Assembly: GCA_028710415.1 (NCBI GenBank)
Contig: JAQTUE010000012.1
Span: forward strand, 1 to 64,000
Length of the DNA stretch: 64,000 bases
Origin: Paludibacter sp.
GTDB taxonomy: Bacteria > Bacteroidota > Bacteroidia > Bacteroidales > Paludibacteraceae
Direction of reading: 5' to 3'
This document shows positions 8,375 through 18,098 of this stretch, piece by piece. Below the pieces are notes generated by a model. That model saw nothing but the letters and a program-made list of their open reading frames with translations. It did no database searches and was not told the DNA's origin. Position 1 is the first letter of the stretch, and each line of letters begins with the position of its first letter. Both the position numbers and the translations under genes were made by a program.

Positions 8375-11300
8375 CTTTGTCTCGGAATTAAAGGTTCTTT
8401 TGCTCTAATGATTCCATCAAAAAAACCGCCCTGATCTTTTCTTGCCAATCCAGCCGAATGAACATTACTAAGGTCTTTTCTTGATGATGGTGTTGAATAT
8501 CTGGTTTCACCGATGTCAGAAATCCCACAACGTCTCGCAAAATCAGCTACGTCTCCCTTCGCCATATCGTACGCAATATTTAGATATTTCTCATATTCGT
8601 TGTGAGTAATCTTCCCATCTTTTATATTGTTTATTAAACTTTCTCCATCCTGATCTTTCATATCAGGTATTAATCCTGTTTCTATCATACCAAGAAGAAT
8701 ATCTTTAAAATTTCCATCTTTGCCTGTTGACTTTAAATATATCTCAAATTCGTTACGTGTTTTTGTCCCAAGTTCAAAACTACTAATAAGACTTTTCCCG
8801 TCTGCGTTTTTCATGGTCTTGAGGTCAGGGATAACGCCTTTTTCCATCATGATCACTTGGTAACTTCCATTGCGTTGTTTTATTGCATGAAATTTTATAT
8901 CACTCGATGCAAGAACTTCTGATGGCTTATTATTGCGATATCGCATAAATGATGCCTTTGTCCCTTCTTTAGTGGCTTCCGATATTTGTTCCAATGTCAA
9001 CGATCTTAATGTCGCTTTTATACCACTTACTGCATTTCTAAGTGATTCTGCTTTATAACCATTTTCTTTAACCCCTTTTAAATATTCAACAATCGAGTCG
9101 AGACGATTTATATCTCTCGACAAAAAGAGCTGAGAAGAATTCATCCCACCATATCTTTGTGCCAATTTCTCTGCCGATTGAAATATATTGTATGCATTTG
9201 AAAAGGCATTTTCCCACGCTATTTGCCGAACTTTCCCAATTTCATTCTTAGCATCTTCTGCTGATATGAGAAGTTTTTTTAGTTTCTCAAGATTGCCTTC
9301 TATTCCTGTAGATGTAATTTTACATTCAAGTAAACGTCGATCTTTTAACTCATCGCGAGGATGTATTTGCTCAAGAGTAGTTATCTCAGAATAGATAGAT
9401 TCAAGTTGAGATTTTATGCTTTGGATTTGTTCCCGTCCGTATTGGACATGTTCATCAAATAAATACTCAAGATTAATATCTGGGTTATTAGTGCGTGGAT
9501 CTGCTCCACTGATTATTCCATCTTTCAATAATGAAATATATCGCTCCTGTAAGCGTATTACTTCAGCTATTTCACTATTTGTTGTCGCACCAGACAAAGA
9601 TGTAATTTTTTCTTTTAAATTTAATCGTGCTTCTTCATAGACATTTTGTTCTTGCCTTTTAGCTTCTTCCATAAACTTTTCAATATCTTCTTCAAGCCCA
9701 GACTTATCTAAAATGTCTTTTATAGCATCATAAGCCGCGATTGATTTTGCACTATATTTGGTCTCTCCATCTTGTGCTTTTCCACTATTAGAAGCTATTT
9801 TTTTAAAATTGACATTTTTTGCCAAATATGGATTCAGTGTTTTTTGGTATTCATGGTCAGCCCAAAGCATTTCTGACATATAGGCATCCATTTCTTCAGC
9901 AGGGACAATCTCTTCAGTAACCTTCTCTTGTGCATTGCGTATTACACCGTCGCGTGCAACTTTCTCAATTGGAGTTTTTGCACTGGCAGCAAAATTGATT
10001 TTTTCCGCAGCTTCAAGTTCATATCGTAGGGCAGTTTGTTTTAGTCTTTGCGCGGCCGCCTCTTGAAATATATTAAACACCACAAGGAAGCCAGCGATAC
10101 CAGAAACAGCTACTATAGGATTATCAAGCCCTCGCGTACTCTCTGATGCTGCTTTTTCATAATCTTGTACCAACTTGTCTATACATCCCTTAATAGCATG
10201 TCCGGGTGAATGTGTACGGATCGTTGCATTTCGCCCAGAACTAATACATCCAAAGAAATCTTGCCCCTTACTTCTCGCAAGTCCCATGGCCGCAAGAATA
10301 TTATCAAAAGGACGATCACCATAAAATTGTTGGTAAATTTCACGGGCTTGACGCTCTATTATTGAGCTATTGACATCCATGGTATATTGAAGATCTTCTT
10401 TACTAATATTGTAGTGTGATGAATCAAAAGAGGATGTCTTGTGATCATAAAAAGTTCCAATAGCTTTACCTAATGACTCCTTTTCTGTTTGTGACAATAC
10501 GTTTGTTTCCATCATACCAATAGCTTTTTGTGCGTCTTCTCGTGAATATTGACCATTTTGAACGCGCTTGAAAGTTTCTTGGATCAAATACAGGTCTCTC
10601 GCTTGACGCAAATCATTTCTTTCACGATTTGTATAACGGGATGGGTCATATTTGCCAGATTTTAAATTTTCGTCGATATTGATTATATCTTGCTGGGAAT
10701 GTGCTACAACACCAAGGTTCGATGCGATTTCGCCTCCACCGGTTTTAATCATGACAGCGTTGTAAACTGCATCTTCAACTGCTTTCAATAATACTTCTTC
10801 CGTTTTTGCATTTGGTGTTCTCTTGAGATCACCCGCGTCAACTCTTGCACTATCGATATTACGAATTGCTCTTTTGAAATCTTCGCTGGGTTCAAGAACA
10901 ATTTTTTTTGCGACCTCATCAGCAAGCCAAAGCTCAAAAGTGTCATCACTTCCGAAACGTTGCGCAATTTGCAAATCATTTTCCTTAACACGTCTGGCAG
11001 CATTCGATATAACTCCGCGCAGATTTCTTGCATATCTGGCTACATTTTCACCCTCACTAAACAAAGGAATGCAATCTCCAACTGAGAAATCATCTGAGGT
11101 CTTTCCAAAAAATGACTTAGTTACAATTTCACGAGCTACGTGAGCTGCTTGATTATGAATCTTCGTCATCTTTTCATAATTAGGTTTTGTAGGATCCGGC
11201 AAGATCGGAGAAACATACTTAGCCATAAACTGTTCTTTTTCTGCCAGACTCATCGATTGTTGTTCCCAAAACTCTTTCGGCGGTATCACCACTCCGGCAT

Positions 11301-11955
11301 CAACCATGTGTTGAAAACGCTGTGGAACTTCGCCCGTACTATTCCATAATGAAATATCTTCTTTAAACGCATTCATTTCATAGCTTGGATTGTTTTTTTC
11401 TTCATAATCAAAATGGAGCTTCGCCAATTCTGCTTGCGCAACCTCTTCATGTTGGGCAAATGCACGCAATTCGATGATTTTTCTATAAAAAGGGTTTTGG
11501 TCTGCAGCACTTTTTTCAAAGCTTTTACCAAGATCTTCTGCAAGCTTTTTAATTTTTGACAACGAAACGAATAATGTATGCTTTTCGGTGTCATTCAATC
11601 CATACATGTGCTCATTGATGATTTCATACGCCTTGTTTTCATCAGGAGTATTCTGTAATTTACGGATAAAACTTGCTTTTTCTGCTTCATTCATATCCCT
11701 GCTTTTAATAAATAACCCTCCAAGCAGGATATTGAGTCGCATCTTTGTAGCTTCAGTATTTTCGACAAAGTCACGAAGTGTTGCAGTAGAGAACCGGGTA
11801 CCCTCTTCTTCCGGAGATCCGATGTATGACATATTTGCAGCGACAGGGGTAGAGTTATTGTAGTGATACAGCATATCGCTGATTTCAAGAAATTTTTCAC
11901 CGAGCGGGTTTGTATCTCGCTTTAGAAAGCCATCGTCACCTACTATGCTTTCCAT
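8371..11955 (-). CDS. Very large mainly helical protein, unknown function
   Basis: A 1194-residue protein. Most of it is charged and helical with coiled-coil-like heptads in the second half (IQSIKSQLESIYSEITTLEQ). One hydrophobic stretch (AVSGIAGFLVVFNIF, about residues 620-635) could cross the membrane. Near residues 1050-1130 two repeats of about 38 residues follow each other, both with the pattern G-[VL]-I-P-D-[LM]-K, then DG-[KE]-S-L-I, then T-x-N-E-[FY]-E-x-Y-L. The C-terminus is basic (LIPRQR). The start has a GAGGAT ribosome binding site. It lies between the coiled-coil gene (11960-12478) and the small Cys-cluster protein, within the T4SS ATPase gene run. A structural or translocated protein of the transfer apparatus is possible. 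No homologue was recognised. Confidence 0.75.
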   Translation of the reverse strand: MESIVGDDGFLKRDTNPLGEKFLEISDMLYHYNNSTPVAANMSYIGSPEEEGTRFSTATLRDFVENTEATKMRLNILLGGLFIKSRDMNEAEKASFIRKLQNTPDENKAYEIINEHMYGLNDTEKHTLFVSLSKIKKLAEDLGKSFEKSAADQNPFYRKIIELRAFAQHEEVAQAELAKLHFDYEEKNNPSYEMNAFKEDISLWNSTGEVPQRFQHMVDAGVVIPPKEFWEQQSMSLAEKEQFMAKYVSPILPDPTKPNYEKMTKIHNQAAHVAREIVTKSFFGKTSDDFSVGDCIPLFSEGENVARYARNLRGVISNAARRVKENDLQIAQRFGSDDTFELWLADEVAKKIVLEPSEDFKRAIRNIDSARVDAGDLKRTPNAKTEEVLLKAVEDAVYNAVMIKTGGGEIASNLGVVAHSQQDIINIDENLKSGKYDPSRYTNRERNDLRQARDLYLIQETFKRVQNGQYSREDAQKAIGMMETNVLSQTEKESLGKAIGTFYDHKTSSFDSSHYNISKEDLQYTMDVNSSIIERQAREIYQQFYGDRPFDNILAAMGLARSKGQDFFGCISSGRNATIRTHSPGHAIKGCIDKLVQDYEKAASESTRGLDNPIVAVSGIAGFLVVFNIFQEAAAQRLKQTALRYELEAAEKINFAASAKTPIEKVARDGVIRNAQEKVTEEIVPAEEMDAYMSEMLWADHEYQKTLNPYLAKNVNFKKIASNSGKAQDGETKYSAKSIAAYDAIKDILDKSGLEEDIEKFMEEAKRQEQNVYEEARLNLKEKITSLSGATTNSEIAEVIRLQERYISLLKDGIISGADPRTNNPDINLEYLFDEHVQYGREQIQSIKSQLESIYSEITTLEQIHPRDELKDRRLLECKITSTGIEGNLEKLKKLLISAEDAKNEIGKVRQIAWENAFSNAYNIFQSAEKLAQRYGGMNSSQLFLSRDINRLDSIVEYLKGVKENGYKAESLRNAVSGIKATLRSLTLEQISEATKEGTKASFMRYRNNKPSEVLASSDIKFHAIKQRNGSYQVIMMEKGVIPDLKTMKNADGKSLISSFELGTKTRNEFEIYLKSTGKDGNFKDILLGMIETGLIPDMKDQDGESLINNIKDGKITHNEYEKYLNIAYDMAKGDVADFARRCGISDIGETRYSTPSSRKDLSNVHSAGLARKDQGGFFDGIIRAKEPLIPRQR

Positions 11956-11959
11956 TTCT

Positions 11960-12478
11960 TTATCCTCGCGGCGAAGGAGCGGTGCGAAGTTTTACTGTTT
12001 CCACCTTCTCGTCAACATTTGCAATATCACCTTTAATGCTATGGCACGTACGCATTACACTTCCGACCATTTGCTGAATTGCGTTCGCAGCTACGATAAT
12101 GTCTTTCAAAGCGTTACCCTGCTCATCTTGTTGGTAATTTTTAATTTCCTGAAGCATTTTTTCTTCGCTTTCAGTTACTTCATTGATTTTTTCGAGAAGT
12201 TTCCCGAAAGCTGGTCCAACGTCTTTAACGATAAAATTTTGAATCTTTAAAATTTCCTCAGTTTTCTCCGCATTACTTTGCATGATTTCTTTCAAATCAG
12301 CAGTAATCTTTCGGATCTCGCCATAATGTGACTCCGTGAGTTGCTTTTGCTCTTGAAGCGTGTCGATGACATGCTGTTGCATTTCATACACTTTGCGAAC
12401 ATCTTCATGAAAAAATTCGCTGTCATACCCTTTTGGGGCATCTACATCATCGAGTTCACCATTTTTACCGTTTGTCAT
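11960..12478 (-). CDS. Coiled-coil protein with SPRG tail
   Basis: A 172-residue soluble protein that is almost entirely predicted coiled coil (QHVIDTLQEQKQLTESHYGE through KLLEKINEVTESEEKMLQEI). The C-terminal tail is PSPRG. The same tail, SPSPRGIR, ends an otherwise unrelated protein at 19811-20848. It is separated from the 1194-residue gene by 4 bp. Upstream lies an AT-rich spacer of about 100 bp that may hold a promoter (a TATAAT is visible near 12518 on the minus strand, without a good -35). Scaffold or assembly roles are possible. Confidence 0.7.
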   Translation of the reverse strand: MTNGKNGELDDVDAPKGYDSEFFHEDVRKVYEMQQHVIDTLQEQKQLTESHYGEIRKITADLKEIMQSNAEKTEEILKIQNFIVKDVGPAFGKLLEKINEVTESEEKMLQEIKNYQQDEQGNALKDIIVAANAIQQMVGSVMRTCHSIKGDIANVDEKVETVKLRTAPSPRG

Positions 12479-12580
12479 CAGAGAACCTTTGTCATGATTA
12501 AATTTTTATATATTATAACAATTTGCTTTTTTTATTGTACCTAAAAAAAATAAAATTATAAAATAATATTTTTATTTATT

Positions 12581-14785
12581 TTAGACCTCAAACGGGGTAT
12601 ATCTTTTCACCATAACACTCTTAGTCGTACCCCCTCGATAGAAACTTTGAACAAATATCAGTCCTTCATCGTTTGATCCGCTCAACAATAATCCAAACCC
12701 ATTATCAAAATCTCTTAATCTCTCAGGATTGAAGACCTTTTTAGATTCGATATTAATCCCTTGCTTGGCCACAACATCGCCATGTGCATTACGATCATAG
12801 TTGACTTGTTCAACCAATTGTTCACCGATCATGTCCGATGCCCATCGTATAGCTTCTTTATCTTCCATTTTCATAATAAATTTCATTGTATTAGCCAACC
12901 CACGCTCTTGTGAGGTTTGATTGGTCCCACCAGCTTTCATCGAAGCATAATCTTGGATACCAAATGCGAGACCCATATTTAATGACCGCACTTGTGTAGT
13001 AATAATCTCAATACCTTCTACAGGATAAGCCCCGTATTCATCCAGCGATACAAACGTAAAAGGTTTCGGGGTTACTTTGTCGCTCAGGATATCGGCGATT
13101 GTTTTATGTAACGATAGAGATTCTCCTCCCAATGCGATCGATGCAATTTCCCGTATTGTCATAATTATCATCTTCCCGAGCACTTCAACCATATCAGGCT
13201 GCATTTCCAAAGGTGGAAGTAGTATATAGAGGAACTTATTATCTTTGATAAGCTTGTCAGGCTTGATCTCCGGCTTGTTTTGACCAAAAATATGTTTGAA
13301 GTTCGTGAATACCGCTTCAAGAGTGATCCACTGTTGCTGCGCATAACTGTGTTGTTGTAAGGCATCAGGCGGAGGGCTTTCAATTGTTCCTCTTTCATTC
13401 GTGAAAGACTCTACCAGAGTGCTGATTTCCATATTGGAAAACTTATACTTATTCTGAAATTTTTCGAGCTCATCTTCTTTACGCTGGGCCATCATCTCTT
13501 TAATGAAATAATAGTGCTTTTTGATCTCAGGTAGCGTTACGCCGCGTTCGCCAAAACAATCATGCCCATCTTCTTTTACCATTCGATAAATGGCATTTGC
13601 AAGATTTGGTGTGTATTGCCCATAAAGAAACCATATTTTCTCCATGTAACCTTGCATAAGGCGATAGCTATTCGAGTACAATTCTTTAATTTCAACAAAC
13701 GAAACACCGGCCTCTTTAACAATATCACGGTCAGTAGGATTTTGTGTAACATATTCAAGCACTTTTTGTATTTCGGCGAACACAGGTTCACTTACAACGG
13801 TCATGGTGTTTGATATTTTTTGATATAAGCTTGGAGCGTTTTTAATTCGTTCATTAATATCGCGACACATACCATAGAGAGCGACATTAAGCAAAACCAT
13901 TTTGAAAATGTCGGTGTTCTCAAAGATTTTATCGGTGTTAAATCCTTCTTTAAAATATTTATCTCTCAGGTATATTCCATTAACTACCGGGAAGAGCATA
14001 GCCTTACCATTGTTGAAGAAATAACGTTCATTCCCATCACCTTTTCCCCCACCGGTTAAGGACCCAAAAAATTCAATCAATTTCGATGGGTGCATAATAT
14101 GTATCGGAGAAAATGTGTTAGATTCGGACATTTTTTCTGATTTCAAAAAGTTCATTACTAAACAACTTGTTTCTCTATTGACACCTTTTGCTTGAATTTG
14201 AAATTCCCGGTACATTTTTTCATCAGATTTTCCATCATTCTGGATGAAACCCCCTCCGTTTTTCAATGCATCATTCGAAATACTTCTTATCGTTTCGGTT
14301 TTACCAGCTCCCGTTTTACCCGGTAGCATCAGGTGCGTTGTCATAATCTTTTTATCAATACCGACATGTCGATATTTATTTTCAGGACGCATCATCATCT
14401 TTTGTTTATCTGCGAGTTTTTTACGCCCTTCCGGTGTTCGATCATTAACTAAACCGATATGTTCGTCCAGCTCATCCTCATACACTTCATATCCGATAAC
14501 CGATAAAACTTCTGACGCCGTTTTTGGTCGAACGAGTCGAGCATATTTATTGTATTTTCTTTGATCTGCAAAAAATGGATATAACATTTCCTTCCAAATA
14601 TATGCAATAGAGAAAAAAAGGAATACATAAAAAAAGAAGGGAGAAATAAATAAACTTGGAAGCATCCAAAAAAAGACATGGGTATTGATGTCATTTTTTC
14701 TTAGCGTAAAAATGGTCATCGCCTTCTTTCTGGTTAGAAAAAATACATAATCGTCTGCCGATGCCTGTTGAACATACTTTGCCAT
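12581..14785 (-). CDS. Type IV coupling protein, DotL/TrbC-like
   Basis: A 734-residue ATPase that recruits DNA or protein substrates to a type IV secretion channel at the inner membrane. Residues 36-68 are very hydrophobic and form the N-terminal membrane anchor. Walker A is GKTGAGKT at 156-163, and Walker B ends in the acidic pair Asp582-Glu583 of FVSLDEYGAY. The segment after Walker B (VEGIEIITTQVRSLNMGLAF, then QDYASMKAG) is close to the pattern known in type IVB coupling proteins (DotL/IcmO, TrbC of IncI plasmids), which have a DEYGYY motif and an AQARSLG segment. I therefore favour a type IVB assignment over VirD4/TraD. It is followed at 10 bp by the VirB4-like operon. The type IVB subtype is inference; the coupling-protein call is firm. 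Confidence 0.88.
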   Translation of the reverse strand: MAKYVQQASADDYVFFLTRKKAMTIFTLRKNDINTHVFFWMLPSLFISPFFFYVFLFFSIAYIWKEMLYPFFADQRKYNKYARLVRPKTASEVLSVIGYEVYEDELDEHIGLVNDRTPEGRKKLADKQKMMMRPENKYRHVGIDKKIMTTHLMLPGKTGAGKTETIRSISNDALKNGGGFIQNDGKSDEKMYREFQIQAKGVNRETSCLVMNFLKSEKMSESNTFSPIHIMHPSKLIEFFGSLTGGGKGDGNERYFFNNGKAMLFPVVNGIYLRDKYFKEGFNTDKIFENTDIFKMVLLNVALYGMCRDINERIKNAPSLYQKISNTMTVVSEPVFAEIQKVLEYVTQNPTDRDIVKEAGVSFVEIKELYSNSYRLMQGYMEKIWFLYGQYTPNLANAIYRMVKEDGHDCFGERGVTLPEIKKHYYFIKEMMAQRKEDELEKFQNKYKFSNMEISTLVESFTNERGTIESPPPDALQQHSYAQQQWITLEAVFTNFKHIFGQNKPEIKPDKLIKDNKFLYILLPPLEMQPDMVEVLGKMIIMTIREIASIALGGESLSLHKTIADILSDKVTPKPFTFVSLDEYGAYPVEGIEIITTQVRSLNMGLAFGIQDYASMKAGGTNQTSQERGLANTMKFIMKMEDKEAIRWASDMIGEQLVEQVNYDRNAHGDVVAKQGINIESKKVFNPERLRDFDNGFGLLLSGSNDEGLIFVQSFYRGGTTKSVMVKRYTPFEV

Positions 14786-14794
14786 CTTGACGCC

Positions 14795-15196
14795 TTATTG
14801 ATTTAGTTGTGCGGAATAATTTTCAGCTTCAATGGCAGCATCTCGACGTAACTCTGATGCGACAAGCGCGTCTACTATATGCGCCGCTTCCATAGCTGTG
14901 CTGGCTTGTAGACCCTCAAAATTTTCTTTCATAGAAATTGACTCTTTTAGCTTTGTCGCACTAACAAGGGCTTTCGAATCAAATAGTAAAACCGCTGTGT
15001 TGTATTTTCTTGTTTTTTGATACTCGGTTATCCGTGAAGACGTTTGGCTGCTGAGATTTGAGAAATATTTTGTAAGGGTGGAAATTGAATTTTTTTCAGA
15101 GTCTAAAACCTCTTGTGGGTCGTCGCAACAACATACCGCACTACAATCGACTGACAATAACAAGAGCAAAGAAAAGTGACCTATATATTTTTTCAT
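14795..15196 (-). CDS. Small exported helical protein with N-terminal Cys cluster
   Basis: A 133-residue exported protein. The signal peptide (FSLLLLLSVDCSA) is followed by VCCCDDP and then a helical, Ser/Lys/Glu-rich mature chain. Length and layout match the protein at 7976-8374, including the position of the cysteine cluster. It lies between the coupling protein and the VirB4-like ATPase with gaps of 9 bp on each side, so it is very likely part of the secretion apparatus, perhaps an equivalent of a VirB5-like minor pilus component. The functional equivalence is inference only. Confidence 0.75.
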   Translation of the reverse strand: MKKYIGHFSLLLLLSVDCSAVCCCDDPQEVLDSEKNSISTLTKYFSNLSSQTSSRITEYQKTRKYNTAVLLFDSKALVSATKLKESISMKENFEGLQASTAMEAAHIVDALVASELRRDAAIEAENYSAQLNQ

Positions 15197-15205
15197 TTAC
15201 GGATC

Positions 15206-17524
15206 CTACGCGATTTTATTAGGTTTATAAAATTCAAGTTCTCGTGTCAACTTCATACTGCATGATATGGCACCATGTTTACCAAGAATCAGCAATGCAC
15301 GATCTTCCATCTTATCTATGATTTGATTAATCGGTTCCATATTTTTTTGTTCATAAATAAGTGCAGCAAGTTTTTTGAATCGTTCGCGCTCAGAGATTGT
15401 CACAACAAACATTTTTGTTCCAAGCTCATTGTAAATCACTGGGGGGATATCACTTGGATCTTGTGAAATGAAGAATAAACGTCCCCCAAATTTACGAATT
15501 TCTTTTGATGTTGTTTTCAACATAATGGCAAAGCTTTCGTATTGGAAAAAGTTGTGCGCTTCTTCGATAAAAAAGTATGTAGTTTCTGGCTGTTCTCCTC
15601 TTGCAAAATACGGAAGGGCTCTCGCTTCAAGCTGCTTGAGCCAACTTTTCATAAGCATCCAGTATGAGAGCATAAAAGATCGTTTATCATTTTTTATGGA
15701 TTGTAAATCAATATGAAAAATTTGTTTATCTGAAGCCATCTGCGTATTCGGAACGAGATTGATCATATTGTTGGATTTTAATGCTCTGAGTTTAAGGGCG
15801 AGTTTGGAATAAATGTCTTGTTCATCTTTCGATAAGCTTGAGCTGCTCTGTTTTACAGAAACAAGGTTTAAAAGATCATTCAGCGTCCGTTTTTTGAGAA
15901 AATTGTATTTCTCTGGAAGATCTCTCAACTTTGTGTTATCCGAAAAGCCTGCATCCAACAATTCTTGAACGATCTTTTTATATCCACCGTTATCGATCAG
16001 GTGATCTATAAACATATCGTTGTATTGGGACTCTTTTAACATCTCTTCGACTGATGTATCGAGCGCATCACGTTCAAGGCCTGTAAGCGGTTTTTCCCCA
16101 TCTACCTCAAGTGCAAATGATATAAAGCTTGCTAAAAAGTTTTTTTCTTCATCACTTACTTTTCCGTTCGATTGCAATTCAAAATCAAACAAACCAAATC
16201 TTAATGCACTTACATCACTACCAAAAATTTCTACATCGTCAGGATGAGCATTCTTCAATTCGCTCATCATATTTCCACTGGTGTATCCAACGTCCACAAA
16301 ATTAATTCTTTGCTCATGGATCCGTTCAGCAATTTTTTTGGCATGATCATACCCAACAATTTTTTCAAGAATTTGCATTACCTTCAATGATTTACCTGCA
16401 CCGGTTTGTCCCGTCAAAAGACAATGTGGATTATTATTGTTTGCAAGCGCGTATTCAACAAAGTTACCCGATATGTCAGTACCATAGAAATCACACTTAT
16501 ATTCCAATGGAGTTGCCGCTTTATGCGAGGATGTGAGATATTTTAAAACTGTTTCTTTTGGGAGGATTGCATCAAATGATGAGTCCCTGCAAAGCATCAA
16601 AGTCTGTGACAGCACAGAGGGACCTGTCAAATAGTTTTTATTAAACTGGATATTAAGTACGTCTTGAAGCTGCGGAAGAGACGTTTCATCTTTTAAGAAG
16701 AGAAAACTATTAACAAGCAAGCTTTCTTCTTCCAAGAATTTTGAAAATTCTGCGTCATCTTTTTTCAAGATATTCGCACATTCTCTGGCGAATACTTTAT
16801 CCGCAAATTTTGCAGTTTTTTCATACTGCCGAATTTTCCCTTCAAGTGCTTTTGAAGAAAAGTTGACCCATAAACCGAAAGTGCCCTCCCAATCTATTTG
16901 AAATAAGTGGATTGGATTAAAATCACCAATACTTCCATACCCCTCTCCTTGGTATAGCGTAAAATCCCTCATTATGTTGTCAACTGCCGCCATTGCTCGA
17001 TCGCGAAATTTACCGCTGGCCATTTCAAGACCATAAGGCACAAAAGGTGTCTCTGCTACGCCGCTCCGAATTAATCGATTTTTTTCAACCCGATATTGTT
17101 GGGAATGCATAATATCCAAGAGGGATGAAGCTATCTCATCTCCTTTTAAATGTGGAATATTGAATTCCCTTGAAAGCTGCCCGATAATGCGATGATCAAA
17201 TGCAAATAAATATACCGCTTGTCTGATACCCCGTTTGACAAAAAATATAGTTACTTCACTATTGTCTGCATAGCGAAGTTGCTGAATAACCCTTCCCATT
17301 TGAGTACCAAAATGCTTGATAGTGTTATCAGAGCCTTCAATTTTGATTCCATACAATTTGTAGCGACCCGACATATCAAGCCAGACACACGATGGATCAA
17401 TCCGAAAAATATTGATTGTTTTGCCGAGATCAAATCTTGAAAGGGCGAGAACAATTTTCCCAAAAAGAAAATCGAGCCCATTGCAGACGACTGAAGTAAG
17501 TGGTTGTTTTGTGTTTGGGGCCAT
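15206..17524 (-). CDS. VirB4/DotO-like type IV secretion ATPase
   Basis: A 772-residue cytoplasmic ATPase that energises pilus assembly or substrate transfer. Walker A lies in LTGQTGAGKSLK (Lys378) and Walker B in TYFFIEEAHNFF (Glu654-Glu655). The motif GGRLFFISQDPSDIP follows, with the conserved Gln of VirB4/TraC-type motors. The N-terminal 350 residues are the poorly conserved, membrane-associated half. Size and order fit VirB4, TraC or the type IVB DotO/TraU proteins. I take ATG 17524 (GAGAA ribosome site) as the start; a TTG 24 bases upstream is possible. It neighbours the coupling protein gene, as in other transfer loci. Confidence 0.88.
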   Translation of the reverse strand: MAPNTKQPLTSVVCNGLDFLFGKIVLALSRFDLGKTINIFRIDPSCVWLDMSGRYKLYGIKIEGSDNTIKHFGTQMGRVIQQLRYADNSEVTIFFVKRGIRQAVYLFAFDHRIIGQLSREFNIPHLKGDEIASSLLDIMHSQQYRVEKNRLIRSGVAETPFVPYGLEMASGKFRDRAMAAVDNIMRDFTLYQGEGYGSIGDFNPIHLFQIDWEGTFGLWVNFSSKALEGKIRQYEKTAKFADKVFARECANILKKDDAEFSKFLEEESLLVNSFLFLKDETSLPQLQDVLNIQFNKNYLTGPSVLSQTLMLCRDSSFDAILPKETVLKYLTSSHKAATPLEYKCDFYGTDISGNFVEYALANNNNPHCLLTGQTGAGKSLKVMQILEKIVGYDHAKKIAERIHEQRINFVDVGYTSGNMMSELKNAHPDDVEIFGSDVSALRFGLFDFELQSNGKVSDEEKNFLASFISFALEVDGEKPLTGLERDALDTSVEEMLKESQYNDMFIDHLIDNGGYKKIVQELLDAGFSDNTKLRDLPEKYNFLKKRTLNDLLNLVSVKQSSSSLSKDEQDIYSKLALKLRALKSNNMINLVPNTQMASDKQIFHIDLQSIKNDKRSFMLSYWMLMKSWLKQLEARALPYFARGEQPETTYFFIEEAHNFFQYESFAIMLKTTSKEIRKFGGRLFFISQDPSDIPPVIYNELGTKMFVVTISERERFKKLAALIYEQKNMEPINQIIDKMEDRALLILGKHGAISCSMKLTRELEFYKPNKIA

Positions 17525-17619
17525 ATTATTTCTCAATTCGTTTAGCAATAGATCGCTAATTTTAGAAAATAATACCCCTAAATATATAAAAATTTATTTA
17601 ATTATTTTTTTATTTATTT

Positions 17620-18081
17620 TTATCTCATAGGCCTCATGTTTACTTGTGTTGAAGCGGGCTTGGTTGTATTATCATTTGAGAAAAACTTTTCCCGCTGTGG
17701 TTGCTGTTGCTGTTGCTTATAAATATTCATTTCTGCTTCAATCTCATCACATCCCTGCAATAAAATCTTTGCTGCTGACTCTTTCGCTTTTTTGATCATT
17801 TCATCTTGACTTTTCATGCTTTCCCCCTCCTCATAATTTGTATTAAGAGATAGTATTTCCGCCGCATCTATTGCGAACCGAATATTTTTTTCACCCCGTC
17901 CAACTGAGGCTAAAAACTGCTGTTTGTCGATCGCAGAAAAAAGGAGAAGACTATTGCCCCTACTTTGTTTCCTGTAAGTGATTGCTATTGGTAGAAAAAT
18001 TAAACCAACATCTACACCGGCACTTTTTGCCTTTTCTGCCACTTCTTGTATTGTTAACAAAACATCTTTATCAACTGCCAA
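17620..18081 (-). CDS. Hypothetical protein with poly-Gln segment
   Basis: A protein of about 153 residues. The core has strands like VGLIFLPIAITYRKQ and FLASVGRGEKNIRFAID. The C-terminal third is low complexity with a QQQQQPQ run and ends NMRPMR. The most likely start is TTG at 18081, because GAGGAG stands 6 bases upstream. A GTG at 18120 would overlap the recJ-like gene by 22 bases but has no well-spaced ribosome site. The gene is tightly packed behind the RecJ-like gene and ahead of the VirB4-like gene. No family was recognised. Confidence 0.6.
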   Translation of the reverse strand: MAVDKDVLLTIQEVAEKAKSAGVDVGLIFLPIAITYRKQSRGNSLLLFSAIDKQQFLASVGRGEKNIRFAIDAAEILSLNTNYEEGESMKSQDEMIKKAKESAAKILLQGCDEIEAEMNIYKQQQQQPQREKFFSNDNTTKPASTQVNMRPMR

Positions 18082-18098
18082 AGTCTTCTCCTCATTAT

